A DNA stretch of 64,000 nt from Prunella strophiata. Its lineage: Eukaryota; Chordata; Aves; Passeriformes; Prunellidae. The position numbers and the translations under genes are program-made. This document shows positions 14,328-25,100 of the stretch, piece after piece. Under the pieces are notes generated by a model, which was not told the origin of the DNA, did not search any database, and saw only the letters and a program-made list of their open reading frames with translations. Positions within the stretch are counted from its first letter, which is position 1. Each line of letters begins with the position of its first letter. The DNA lies in contig JAZBQD010000014.1 of the NCBI GenBank assembly GCA_036583965.1, positions 65,936,395 through 66,000,394 of the forward strand, written 5' to 3'.

Positions 14328-14699
14328 TGCCAAGTACAAAAATTTTTTTCTTTTAGCTGCATTATCTTCTTTTCTTTCTTATTTACTTACTTCTTTCTTC
14401 TTTACTTTCTTACTGGATACTTTCAGCAGCACACACTTCATTCTCAGCACCCTCCCTGGCCACACACAGGGGGTTTGCTTTGCATGCCACTGCACACTGA
14501 ACACACCATCCCAAACAGCTGCCAACCATGACTCCAAGCTCTCTCCCTCAAGATACAACTCCAGTTCTGGAGTTTAGCATCATGAAGGCATGGTTTAATT
14601 TTCCCTTGATGGATTACTGTACATTTATCTACGCTGGAGCTTGTATGCCCTGGTTTTGACACTCAGTCATTTTTATGAGGTCTGTCTGGAGTTCCTCAC
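14328..14699. other. pyrimidine-rich spacer
   Basis: From about 14340 to 14415 the plus strand is a T/C-rich tract with imperfect TTTC and TTAC units. The remainder to about 14700 shows no recognised gene or repeat, although it may be an eroded part of the adjacent ancient LINE. Confidence 0.5.
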
Positions 14700-15580
14700 C
14701 ATCCCTGTGGCATCTGACTACCCAAAGGAGCTTGGCTTCATCAGAAAACCAAATTTTCTCTTTGCACTTGACCTGATAGATTTTACAGCCTTTGCCATTC
14801 TCTTCATTTGAACATGATTTCCATTTCTCAGATGCCAGTCATCTCCTGTGATACTGCTGTTTAATCTTCCTACTGATTCTGCTGGCAATTTAGGGAACAA
14901 CTGTTTTGTTTTAGCTTCTAAGATACTGTTATTAACACCCTCCAGACTCCATGCAGGATTCTTCAATTTTTGAACTGCATCTTCATGTTTATCCCTCTCT
15001 TGAAACTAAATTTCCACATACATGCCTTGATTTTTTCCTGCGGTGATGTTAAAACTAATTGTATTGTACTTGCTATCAGTGAGCTCTGCCACTAAATCCT
15101 CCTGGTCCTGGCATAACTTCAGGATAAATCCAAAATAGCATCTTTTCTTGCAGGACTTAGGATTAATTGTTCTAGGAAGCAACTATGTACTTACTCCATC
15201 GAAAACTTTCTCACTACATCTCATCCTGATGAGGCACTGACCCATTCTATGTATGGACAGTTGAAATCTCCTTCTATTAATACCTGTCCTCAATTTTCAG
15301 CTTCTTTAATCTCACTTAATATTTCCTGGTGGGGAAGGAGGAGATGTTCCTGTAGTACAATCCTACTACTACATTTATTATTAGAGTTGGAATTTCCACC
15401 CACAAGGATACCACAGCACTTCTCTTTTCCCATGACACTTCCACGCTGCTGCATTTTGCATTATCCTTCACTTGCACTGTCACTCCTCCTCCCATACATC
15501 CTACCCCAGTGCTCCTACAAATCTGGTACCTTGGCAACACTGCATCCCTCTAATTACCTGCTCTCCCCCAGGTCCCCAGG
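14700..15580 (-). mobile_element. ancient LINE remnant (CR1/L3-like endonuclease region)
   Basis: Badly eroded minus-strand LINE ORF2. The endonuclease signature is visible: a GGGVTVQVKDN stretch, then VVVGLYYR (about 15340-15510), then EGDFNCPYIEW (the GDFN codons complement 15257-15268), with stops and frameshifts between. Further left, reduced similarity to the segment after the endonuclease (EDLVAEL...NTISFNI) continues to about 14720. It is AT-rich and far more degraded than the CR1 copies nearby, so clearly older. It could be an old CR1 subfamily, L3 or another member of that superfamily. The boundaries are approximate. Confidence 0.68.
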
Positions 15581-15585
15581 GCACC

Positions 15586-16814
15586 TGTGCTGGGTTTGGC
15601 TGGGGTAGAGTTAATTTTCTTCACTGTGGCTGGTATGGGGTTGTGTTTCAGATTGTGCTGAGCACAGTGTTGATAATATAGAGATTTTTTTTTATTATTA
15701 TTGCTGGTCAGGGCTTACACAGAGCCAAGGCTTTTTCTGCTTTCTACACTGCTGCACTGGCAAGAAAGTTGTGGGTGCATGGGAAGCTGGGAGGAGACAC
15801 AGCCAGGACAGGGATATTCACACAGAATCACAGAATGATGAGGTTGGAAGAGACCTCTAAGATCATGGAGTCCAACCCATGTCCTAACACCTCAACTCAG
15901 AATCCAGACTATAGCACCAAGTGCCATGTCCAGCCTTTTTTTAAACACATCCAGAGATGGTGATTCCACCACCTCTGTGGGAAGAGCATTCCAGTTCTTT
16001 ATTATTCTTTCAGTGAAATTTTTTTTCCTAATATCCAACCTGCACCTTCCCTGAGGTAGCTTGAGGCTGTGTCCTCTGGTTCTGTCAGCTGCTGCCTGGT
16101 GGAAGAGACTGACCCCACCTGTGCCACAACCTCCCTTCAGGAAGTTGTAGAGAGCAATAAGGTCACCTCTGAGCCTCCTCTTCTCCAGGCTAAACAACCC
16201 CAGCTCCCTCAAACAGTTCCTCACAGGGCTTGTGTTCCCAGCCCCTCACCAGCCTTGTTGCCTCCTCTAGACACATTTCAAGCATCTCAATTTCCTTTCT
16301 AAACTGAGGGTCCCAGAACTGGACACAGCACTCAAGATGTGTCTCACCAGTGCTGAGTACAGGGGAAGAATGACCTCCCTGCTCCTGCTGGCCACACCAT
16401 TCCTAATGCAGGCCAGGATGCCATTGGCCTTCTTGGCCACCAAGGCACACTGCTGACTCATATTCCAGACCATATGGCATCATGCTTCAGTACATAAAGC
16501 TGGGGGAAGAAGCAGGAAAAAGAGGGGACATTTGGAGTGATGGTGCTTGTCTTCCCAAGTAACCATCACTTGAGATGGGGCCCTGCTCTCCTGGAGGTGG
16601 CTGAACTCCTGTCTACCCATGGGAAGCTGTGAATCAATTCCTTGTTTTGGTTTGCTTGCGTGGGCAATTTTTGCTTTCCCTATGAAGCTGTCTTTATCTC
16701 AACCCATTATTTATCCAGCTTTTACCCTTCCAATTCTCTCCCTGATCCCACTGGTGTGGGGGTGAGCCATGGCCTGTGTGGTCCTTGGTTGCTGGCTGGA
16801 GTTAACCCATGGCA
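15586..16814 (+). mobile_element. ERVL-like solo LTR, interrupted by CR1
   Basis: Left part 15586-15819 begins TGTGCTGGGTTTGGCTGGGG, the hallmark opening of a widespread avian ERVL-type LTR. The right part, 16460-16814, carries the rest: ATGGCATCATGCTTCAG, a TATA-like ACATAAAG near 16492, CTTCCCAAGTAACC, and a 3' end GGCTGGAGTTAACCCATGG. The usual ATTAAA poly(A) motif is decayed to ATGAAG near 16683. The CR1 at 15820-16459 splits it. The 5-mer GGCAC occurs at both edges (15580-15584 and 16811-16815) and may be an eroded target duplication. The exact ends are uncertain by a few bases. Confidence 0.88.
15820..16459 (-). mobile_element. CR1 LINE 3' end, 5'-truncated
   Basis: Minus-strand CR1 tail of 640 bp. 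The 3' terminus appears on the plus strand as the CACAGAATCACAGAATG octamer-type repeat at about 15820-15837. Reading leftward on the minus strand, the frame gives [32 protein letters not shown], then after a frame change [37 protein letters not shown] and [12 protein letters not shown]. These are the standard C-terminal end of CR1 ORF2. It is flanked by ATATTC at 15814-15819 and 16460-16465. The insert lies inside the ERVL-like LTR and is therefore younger than it. It is transcribed in the same direction as CAMK1D. Confidence 0.95.
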
Positions 16815-19800
16815 CTGCCACACCATGGTTATCAGCTGTCACCTTTGCTTCCTCTGCTTTTTCAGGCTTCCATCACTGGGTGAGAGCACGTGTGTGCTTT
16901 GTCTTCACTCCAGCACCTGAGTGTGCACATCACTCACCTGCTCTTGCAGATGTTACTTCATCCCTTTAGCAACCACTGTGGTTAGACACAGAACCAAAGT
17001 CCTAAAGCTTAGATCTGGAGTCACATTTAGACACAACAAAAGAGCTCCACTGCCTAATTCCAAGCCAGTCTGGATTCATATTCAAACTTCCCTAAAGGTC
17101 AGGCAAATTTGAAACCATTACTGCTACCAAATCCACTCATCCATGAAAAAAAAAAAAAAAATAGATGATTTAGAGCAAATGTATTATTCTACATTTTCTG
17201 GACTTTCACAGCTATCAAATGCAGTATAAGGCATCTGTAAGCTCTGTAGTTAATTTTTATCAATTCTGCATCACTTCCATGTTGGTTTTTTTTCTATTGT
17301 CTTTCAAGGATGAAAGATGAAAAGGGGTCTGATGTGATAAAAATTAGCTACACCACTTGTAGTAAGATACATCCAGCTACAACTTGAAGAGACTACACAG
17401 AATACACAGAACAGCTGAACTCTAAGTGGATCTACTTCATCTGGGTCTCAGAGCCAGAGAGAAGAGCCCTGGTTTGCTGAAAGTTTGTAGAGTTGTAAAA
17501 TACAGCATAATGTACCTGCTTGCTGAGTGGGATGGGAGGGGAAAGTTATCAACAATCTCCCAGTTTCAGCTTTCAGCAGTCTCCCATAAGCACAGCTTAA
17601 AGTCTCTCCTTGAAGGTCTGGTCTTTGCAATCAAATTAAGCAGTGTTAAGTGGGCAGCAGGACTGGAAGTTACTGTGGCAACATAGACCAAAACCAGAGA
17701 CTGTAGGTAGCAGTTTGTTCACCCATGACAATTTTCTCCAGCACCTTCCTGGTGCCCAAGTTCCTCCTTACAGGAATGAAACCTCTCTGACAGGCAACCC
17801 TGACTTCTTCATTAGAAAAAATAAACAAATAAACAGACAAAAAAACCCAAACAGAAAACAAAATCAGCATTATCCATTCAAAAAATCCAGCAGGCTTAAG
17901 GGTGAATGAGTTAGAGCATCCCAATTCTTCCCAAGATGCTCTCCCAAAAGGCACATGGTGATGCTTAATGTAAGAGGAAAACCTGACTGAAGGGAAATCA
18001 TCCAAAAGTCTGAGCATTGTTGACAGACCCTTTAAGAGAACTGCAGCAACACAGGAGCTACAAGACTCATATCACCCAAACTGTCAGCACCTCTCCTCCT
18101 CACAATATTTTTGTCACCCACCATATAATCTATTTGGACTTAAACCCTCATGATACAAGACTTGCTTGGTTCTCTCCTAACAGCGTCCTTGGATATCAGA
18201 AGAGCAAGTTCTTCTAATTCAGTTCCAACAAGTAGCTCCACAAAGCATGTGTGAGGAGGCAAAAACACACTCTATCAAACCATAAAGAAATCTGTTTCCT
18301 GAAGTGCACCTGCAACTAAAACATCCCTTGTAATCCCAATGAGACAAGGAGAGAGGCTCAGATAAAGAATCCTGGAGTGCTCCAGGGAGAAAAACAACAA
18401 CCTGACTACGTAAGTCGCCAGCAAGTGACAGACCTCAACAGACAAGTCATTAAGGTCCCCAGTGACTGTCTCTGCCTATTAGTGTAAGCTGCATTAAGGG
18501 GAGCAGAGCTGTAGGGAAGTCACAGAGATTAACTAAAAATAGTCCAAGAGCCAGGGAGGCACACTCCTGCTCTAAACTCTTTATGAAACTCAAAATAAAA
18601 CCGCCCCCAATGACTGGGCGACCCATGTGTGAAGCAATTCAGCAGCTGCCCATTACTAGAGAGGATGAGCTCTGGTAAACACACAGGAACTTTCACATGC
18701 CACTGGGGCTCAGCCACGGGCTGGAGGGGGCCAGCTCAGGGAAAGGCTCTTGTCTCATCCAGCCCAGCATATACAAAGGAAAATCTGTTTATTTAGAGAA
18801 TCATTCATTGGTTTCAGTGGGGAGGGAGGTTAAAGTATTATTTGTGATTCTCTAAAACCACTTGCTTTTAATTCACTGCCTAATCCTCAGGAGGCATGTA
18901 AACCAGGCATTTTTTTTTTTGCATGGAAATGAAAGAAGCCGTTCAATTGCATTCAGGCTCGTGTTGAAAACAAATTGGAAGGGTACGAATGAGCAAAGAA
19001 TGCCAAATAAAGGAAATCTCCTCCAAGTGCAAGGCCACCAGTCAAACACAGCCCAGAGAGCAGCTAAGGCCCACTCTTACAGGTGCCTCCCCTTGCTCTC
19101 CACGTGCCATGCACCCAAAAAGCACATCTGTGTTGTACATGCAGGCGTGGATTACAATGTGTTCAATGAGTACAAACACATTGTATTTGCAGTAAGACAA
19201 GGAGATCGCGTCCAAGCCCAACACAGTGATCAGCTAACAGCATCTGCTGGATTAAAATTCATCAGGCCAAATATAAAGCAAGAGATAATTAAATATATGT
19301 ACAAAGTGATAGTACTCTATGATATTACTGGGCGTTTATACAGATAACAAGACTAAGCAGAGTTACAGATAATGATTAAACATCTTTTGAATGCATTTTA
19401 AAGGTCATATTCAGGGCTTATGCCAGGCTTTGAAGTGTAAGAAATCAAAAAGGGCCAGCAATAAGGTGTGATAGGGAGGTATCATTCCCTGCCCAACTGT
19501 GAAGGACACTGCCAGCAACAAGGGAAGAGGAGAGATAATGCAGTGGTAATGGAATTAATATATCAATAACAAGTAAAATCATTAGGAAATTACATGCATG
19601 GTCAGATCCTCACCTTCCCCCCATTTCACTTGCTCATGCATCCACACATAACTTTCTTCCTATGACAGCTACAAGCAAAACTTCATATTTTATCACCTCT
19701 TTAAACCTGTTTAATCTGTGTTTAAGGGGGAAATTCAGGAGGATGGCACCAGGGAGAAAATTTTCCTTGCCACAGACCACATCTGCTGCTCCTCTGAAAA

Positions 19801-20083
19801 CCCAGACTGCTACAGTCAGAAAGTGTCACCACAAGCCAGGGGCCACATGCTGGCCTCCTGCTCAGGAATGGCAGCTTTGGCCATAAAACCTTCTGTTTGG
19901 TTTTATCACCCTGGATAGGATAAGCATGGGTCTCATCAAGAAGCACTTGACAATGCAGGGTGTCTTATCACCAGGCAGAGATCAGCATGGAGAAGGGGCT
20001 GGTAGGAAAACAAGAATGGGAATTGGGAATAAACCCCCAGACTCTGCATTTCTCCATGTGGCCCTGCACTCTGGGAAGGGATG
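16815..20083. other. intronic stretch, no gene supported
   Basis: No repeat family recognised. There is an A17 run near 17145-17161. The plus-strand open frame at 18862-19347 (161 codons) shows no domain and contains a homopolymer run. The AT-rich segment around 19140-19440 has homeodomain-like TAATTA motifs and could be conserved non-coding DNA, but the sequence alone does not prove that. Confidence 0.5.
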
Positions 20084-20089
20084 GCTCTC

Positions 20090-20722
20090 TGTTGTGGGTC
20101 TCTCAGGAGCTGGAGATGACCCCTGATCTGTTTGAGAAGTCTCTGTGTTCCCAGGCCTGAGAACCAAAGAAGGAGTCAGGAGTCTTCTTGTGCAGTTTCC
20201 AAGGTTGTTTATTATTTCTTATCTAACAAATTTTCTCCCTGACCATGCCTAAGGTCTGTTCAGCAGGTCAGTCCATGGCACATTGCCCACCTCTCAGGGT
20301 GGTGTTGTCTTTTTATACTAAAAACTACCTGTACATTATTTACAGTTACTTTCCAATACCCATCACCTATGTTACACAGTCCAACTCTACTCTAAACCAA
20401 TCCAAAAGTGCCACCATCACCCAGAAGATGGAGGCTGTGAAGAGAGAGAAAGAAGGACAGAACACGCCCAAATTCCTCCATCTTGACCCCCAAACCCTCA
20501 TTCTAAAAAACCCCAAAATTCTACTTTTTCACCCTGTGATAAACTAATTCTTACTCTACTTAATTTTTGCAGCTTGCAACTCTTCATATAAGGTTGGTAA
20601 TTTTTTCCATGGCTCCAGAATCAAAGGCACAGGGGTCTTGGGCTCTGTGCCAAGGTCTCTGAGCCCACTGCCAGGGGCTGGAGCCATCCAGGGCAGCCAG
20701 AGGGATGTCCTGGGTTCTGACA
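20090..20722 (-). mobile_element. solo LTR, ~620-bp family, copy B
   Basis: A 633-bp LTR on the minus strand. On the plus strand it starts TGTTGTGGGTCTCTC and ends GGGTTCTGACA. The perfect 6-bp duplication GCTCTC lies at 20084-20089 and 20723-20728. The minus-strand TATA box corresponds to TTTTATA at 20311-20317, and the poly(A) signal to TTTATT at 20208-20213. It is the same family as copies A and C, and the only one of the three in the CAMK1D sense orientation. In that position its poly(A) signal is on the transcribed strand of the intron. Confidence 0.93.
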
Positions 20723-20728
20723 GCTCTC

Positions 20729-22000
20729 TTCTAGTCACCCTGGAAAACAAGAAACCTGGACTCACAAACAAGGGTTTGGGTAGCACAAAACTTGAACCTT
20801 TCCCTGCAGTGGGCTTGATTCTGCACATTTCACCCACTCCAGCTGCCAACACAGCACTATCGTGGCTTCCAGCCAATCTCTGCTCTCCCTTACACCATTG
20901 TAAAAATTAAAAGAACAAACTCCATTAAAGTCAATAAGCTGCAGTGAGATCAGCTGCCTGTGTTTCAGAAATGAGCCAGTTATGCCTGTGTGACCCAGAG
21001 CAGAATTGTCTGTCCTGCAGCAGTGAGTTTGCTGGTGCACAGCTCCCAGTGCTCCTCAGTGTTTCCCAGCCAACTCTAAATTCAACATCCCCATTATTAT
21101 CTCCTTGGTCATTTCAACCCAATCAGAAAAGCAGCCACACTTCAGCACAGGGAACAGCTGAGACCCCAATGTGTGCCCCGAAAACTGAGCAGAGACTTTT
21201 ATGATCATAAAATCCCTTCCAAATCAAATGGGAGATTAAAATTCCTGGAACTTTAAAAGTGTAAGGGTAAACCCTCTTAGCTGGTATTTCTGAACTGCTG
21301 ACAAAAAGGACTTTCCACCAGGATTTAAAGATAGTTATATTAATTTGAATTATTCCCTCAATATAAAACTCCTGTGCTGGCATTTTTGTCTGCATGTCAT
21401 GAAAATAGGAAAAGATTACAAAGACAAATTGTATTCTTAATATGTGGTTTCCAAAACACACTAAATCCCTAAAACTGAGCTCAAATTACACAGGGAAGGA
21501 TGAGGTTTTCAGATAAACATAGCCACACGCTCTAAGCAACACCAGGAAAGAAAATACAATGATGTCATGGTCCCAGCTCTGGTTCCTGCATTCCCTCTTG
21601 CCTCCTCCTCCATCCCTGCCCTGAATTAGCCCACCCCCCAGTTATCCTGGTAGGAAACTATGGGCAGCAGACAGCCCTTAGTCATGCCACAAGTCCTTTT
21701 TCCACTGGGAACTTTTGTGCTTTTATCTTTAGCTCTCACAAGCCTCAGGTTGACCCCTGGGCATGTTCCCCTCCCCAGGGAGGTTTTGGGGCAGCCCTGG
21801 GAGGTCCCAAGTGCTGCTGATCTCTGGCAGGGAAGGGATTTGCCATTACACAGGGAAGGGAAGGATTAACCCTCACACTGTGCAAGTTTGGGAGAAGGTT
21901 GTGCAAAGCCTGGGTGAGCTGAGTGAAGGAAACATCACTGAATGGGGAGTAAAAGCTCTCAAGCTCTCAGTGTCCCAAAGTCCTTCATGCTTCTTTGTAG
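20729..22000. other. intronic stretch, nothing recognised
   Basis: No gene, LTR or LINE recognised between LTR copy B and the small CR1 tail. Confidence 0.5.
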
Positions 22001-22117
22001 GCTGGATTGGGCTTGGAGCAACTTGGTTTAGTGGGAAGTGTCTCTGCACACAGCAGGGTGTCAGGCTGGATGATCTTGAAGGTCCTTTCCAACCCAAACC
22101 ATTCTGTGACTCTGTTA
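22001..22117 (+). mobile_element. short CR1 3' tail
   Basis: About 117 bp of CR1 3' UTR in plus orientation: GGATTGGGCTTGGAGCAACT, then GGCTGGATGATCTTGAAGGT, then CCTTTCCAACCCAAACCATT. It ends in a decayed ATTCTGTGACTCTGT octamer repeat. It is severely 5'-truncated and contains no coding sequence. Confidence 0.88.
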
Positions 22118-25100
22118 GCTGAGGGTGGCACAAACAGCAGAGGACAGAGACCCACTGTGAGCACACTGTGCTCACACATGCAGCAGGAGATGGAGCAGCC
22201 ATGCAGGAAAAGCTGGTCTTCCCCAACTCCTCAGGACAGGAGATCATCCCTGTAACACATCTGTATTCCCATTGCTGCAGGAAACTTCTGCAGTCACCCC
22301 ATGGTGTGAGAGGACAGAGGCTGAGGACTCCTCTCAGCCAGCACTTGGATGAATGTGTTTTTCAGACTCAAACCCACCTAAAAACCATGAGGGAGAGGGT
22401 ATGACATAAAAAAGCAGATCTCTGAACACCCAGGCTGAAAGAGCAGGGCAGTGCATCAGCTGCAGACATGGGCCAAGGCCAAAATGACTCCTGCAGTTAC
22501 ATGGTCAACAGGAACCCTGACCAAATTCATTGATCACTGCTTCAGTTTTAGGGTTATTTCCCTCCTGAGGTTCCCCACAGAGATCTTCCTTTCTATCTGG
22601 AAATTTTATCTCAGTGCAAGAAGAGAGAGCTGGCAATTTGTGCAAGAATTTTGGGACATACAAAACCTCAGAAGTCCTGGTCAGAATGAATTCCATGCAT
22701 GTGGCCCACGTTCATCCATTAAAAAAAACCCAAAACACAACATTGTACAATTTCATCCAGCACATGAAACCCCAGCTTCAGACAAGTGTAGTAAATCCAT
22801 CATATCCCAGGTGCAGTGGATATTCTTGACACAGCAGACAGCATGAGCACACACATCCCAAACTGAAATAGCAGTGTTTTATATATATTATAAATATATT
22901 TGTTATATTTGTTGTGTTCCAGTGAGGGGACAGAGGGGTTCTGAGCTGTAGCCTTCTCTCTTCATTTACCAGGCTGTAAAGTGAATTTTTATTTCTATCA
23001 TTGCTTCCCCTTTTGCAGAACATGTCATTCTAGGATAATTAAAAATATGGGGACAGTCTATGTCACAGCTTCTTAATTCATACCCAATAGACTGGATTTT
23101 TTAAAATAAAGATTTTATAGTGAAAACCATGTCAATCCACCTAATTTCTCTTCCTTTCCCAGCCTGCTACTGAAACAACAACAAAAAAAAAAAAGCAAAG
23201 ACAATTTACCTTTTTTTTTTTATTATTTTATTCTCCAAAGCAATCAATTTAATCTGCTTTAAAGAAAAGATTAATTAAACTGAGCCTAGAACCAGATGAA
23301 CCAGATCTGACTTCTCAGCACAGGCACTGGAGCAAAGCTGTCCCAGGGTCAGGAACCACAGCTGCTCCCAGCACCGTGGCCAGTGCACAAAGCCTTCTCT
23401 CCAAGAAGTTAATTCAGATAATTCAATCCCCACTGCTGCCAGCCAGGTTGGAAATCAAAACCTTGGAAAGCCAGCACACTTGTGGCTGCCTGCAGCTGAG
23501 TGAGGCCACGGCCCCTCCAGGGGCTGCCTCCTGCTCGAGGGGATCCACACGGCAAAGCAGGGCTGAGTGCTGGCCCATGGCAGCTCAGCATGGCTGTGAG
23601 GGGGAGAAATACAAAGTATGGCAAGAGGCAAGCACTGAGGGATAGTGAAAATCCCTCAGTTAGTGTTTTTATAAGGACTGACACACAGGAGACACCCCTT
23701 GATCCCATCCTCCTCCCATGTCGCTCATGGCAACTTCAGGAGGACTCGGGAGCAGGCTGGATCTGCAGCCTCCAATCCCATCATCTCTGCAAGAACAGTT
23801 TGTGTCTTCAAGTCTGTCTCATTAAATGTCACAGAAGCTTCAGCAGATTCACTCCACCAACTGCATCTTCTTTGAACTCTGCCATTGCAAATTCCCCAGG
23901 ATACCCACTCTGACACTTGCGTGGTGCAAGGTCCGCGCAGCCAAAACTGATTTTCCTGCTCAGATTGGGGAGCAGAAGGTATGGGAAGTGCTCACCAGTT
24001 ACTGCTGAATCTGGAAAACAACTTCCTTTCTTCGTTTCAGCTGCTACTGCTTAAAGACAGACACATCAGAGCTGTCCCTACTCCCCAGCCCCACTTAGCA
24101 GGAATTAAACCTCCCCCCTGGGTGTGCCAACTTTGGGCTATGGAGAGGAGCCTTGGATCCACAACCACAACCTGTGCTACAGGGTTTAAACGCTGTGTAA
24201 TGGTAAAACTTCTCCTCTACTCTCTCAGAATTATTATTTTCTCTTGTTCCAAGAGCAGGCTGAGCAGTAAAGTGACAAGTTTTCACTCAGCTGGGGCACA
24301 GTGCATCTTCAGGGTGTTTCACAGAGAGACAGGAGAGCTCCTGCCTGTGCCCCAAGCCAGCTGGACTCCAGCCAGCCCTGAACTGGAAACCATCTCCTGA
24401 CACACTCAGACCTTGCACAGCCCTGGGAATGAGGATGCTGAATGGTGCTTCTCACTTCTCTGTAATCCAAGAATGGTCAAGCTTCTTTCTATCCATTTTT
24501 TTTTAATTATTTTCTTTTTTTCTCTTCTTCCACTTTTCCTTTTTTCCCCTCTTTCTTCCCCTCTTTTAAGTTTGTTTTTTTTTTTTTTTTTAATTATTTT
24601 GTCATCATCTTTTTTTTTTCAGGTCACAAAACCATTTTATGCATTGATTTTCCTTTAAAACCACCTACAAAGTATTTAAAACTCAGCCCATCCAGCCATG
24701 ACTCATTCTTGCCCTGCTCTCCTACCCCCCTCCAATTTTATTTGGCTAGAATTGGGGGATTTGAGGTTTGGTTTTCCAATTCTTGGGTGTTCTCACCCTC
24801 TGGCCCCCAACCCCACACAGCATAACACTGGTGCAGAGAGGCTTTAGGCTGAAAAGAACAGTAACACAACTTCAAAGCCAACAGGGCACACCAGGTGACC
24901 AAAACCAGCCATTGCTCCTGTGCTTGACCATTGCCTGACCAGTGCTTGACCATTGCTTCTCTCACTGCACAGGCAGGAAGATTTTGCCAGCTGGAGGAGG
25001 ATTCAGAAAAAAACAGGGTTGAGGCATGCCCAGCTATGGAGCTGGAGTTTCCATTTCCCACCCACCTACACTGCCACCAGCAACCCACATTTCTCTGAAG

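Noticed and set aside
18862..19347. 161-codon plus-strand open frame
   Set aside because: No recognisable domain, passes through a T run, lies in intron on the strand opposite the gene, and has no splice or promoter context.
24500..24625. Polypyrimidine tract plus CAG|GT as a splice acceptor
   Set aside because: It is on the plus strand, opposite to CAMK1D, and leads into no coding frame. Better explained as low-complexity DNA.
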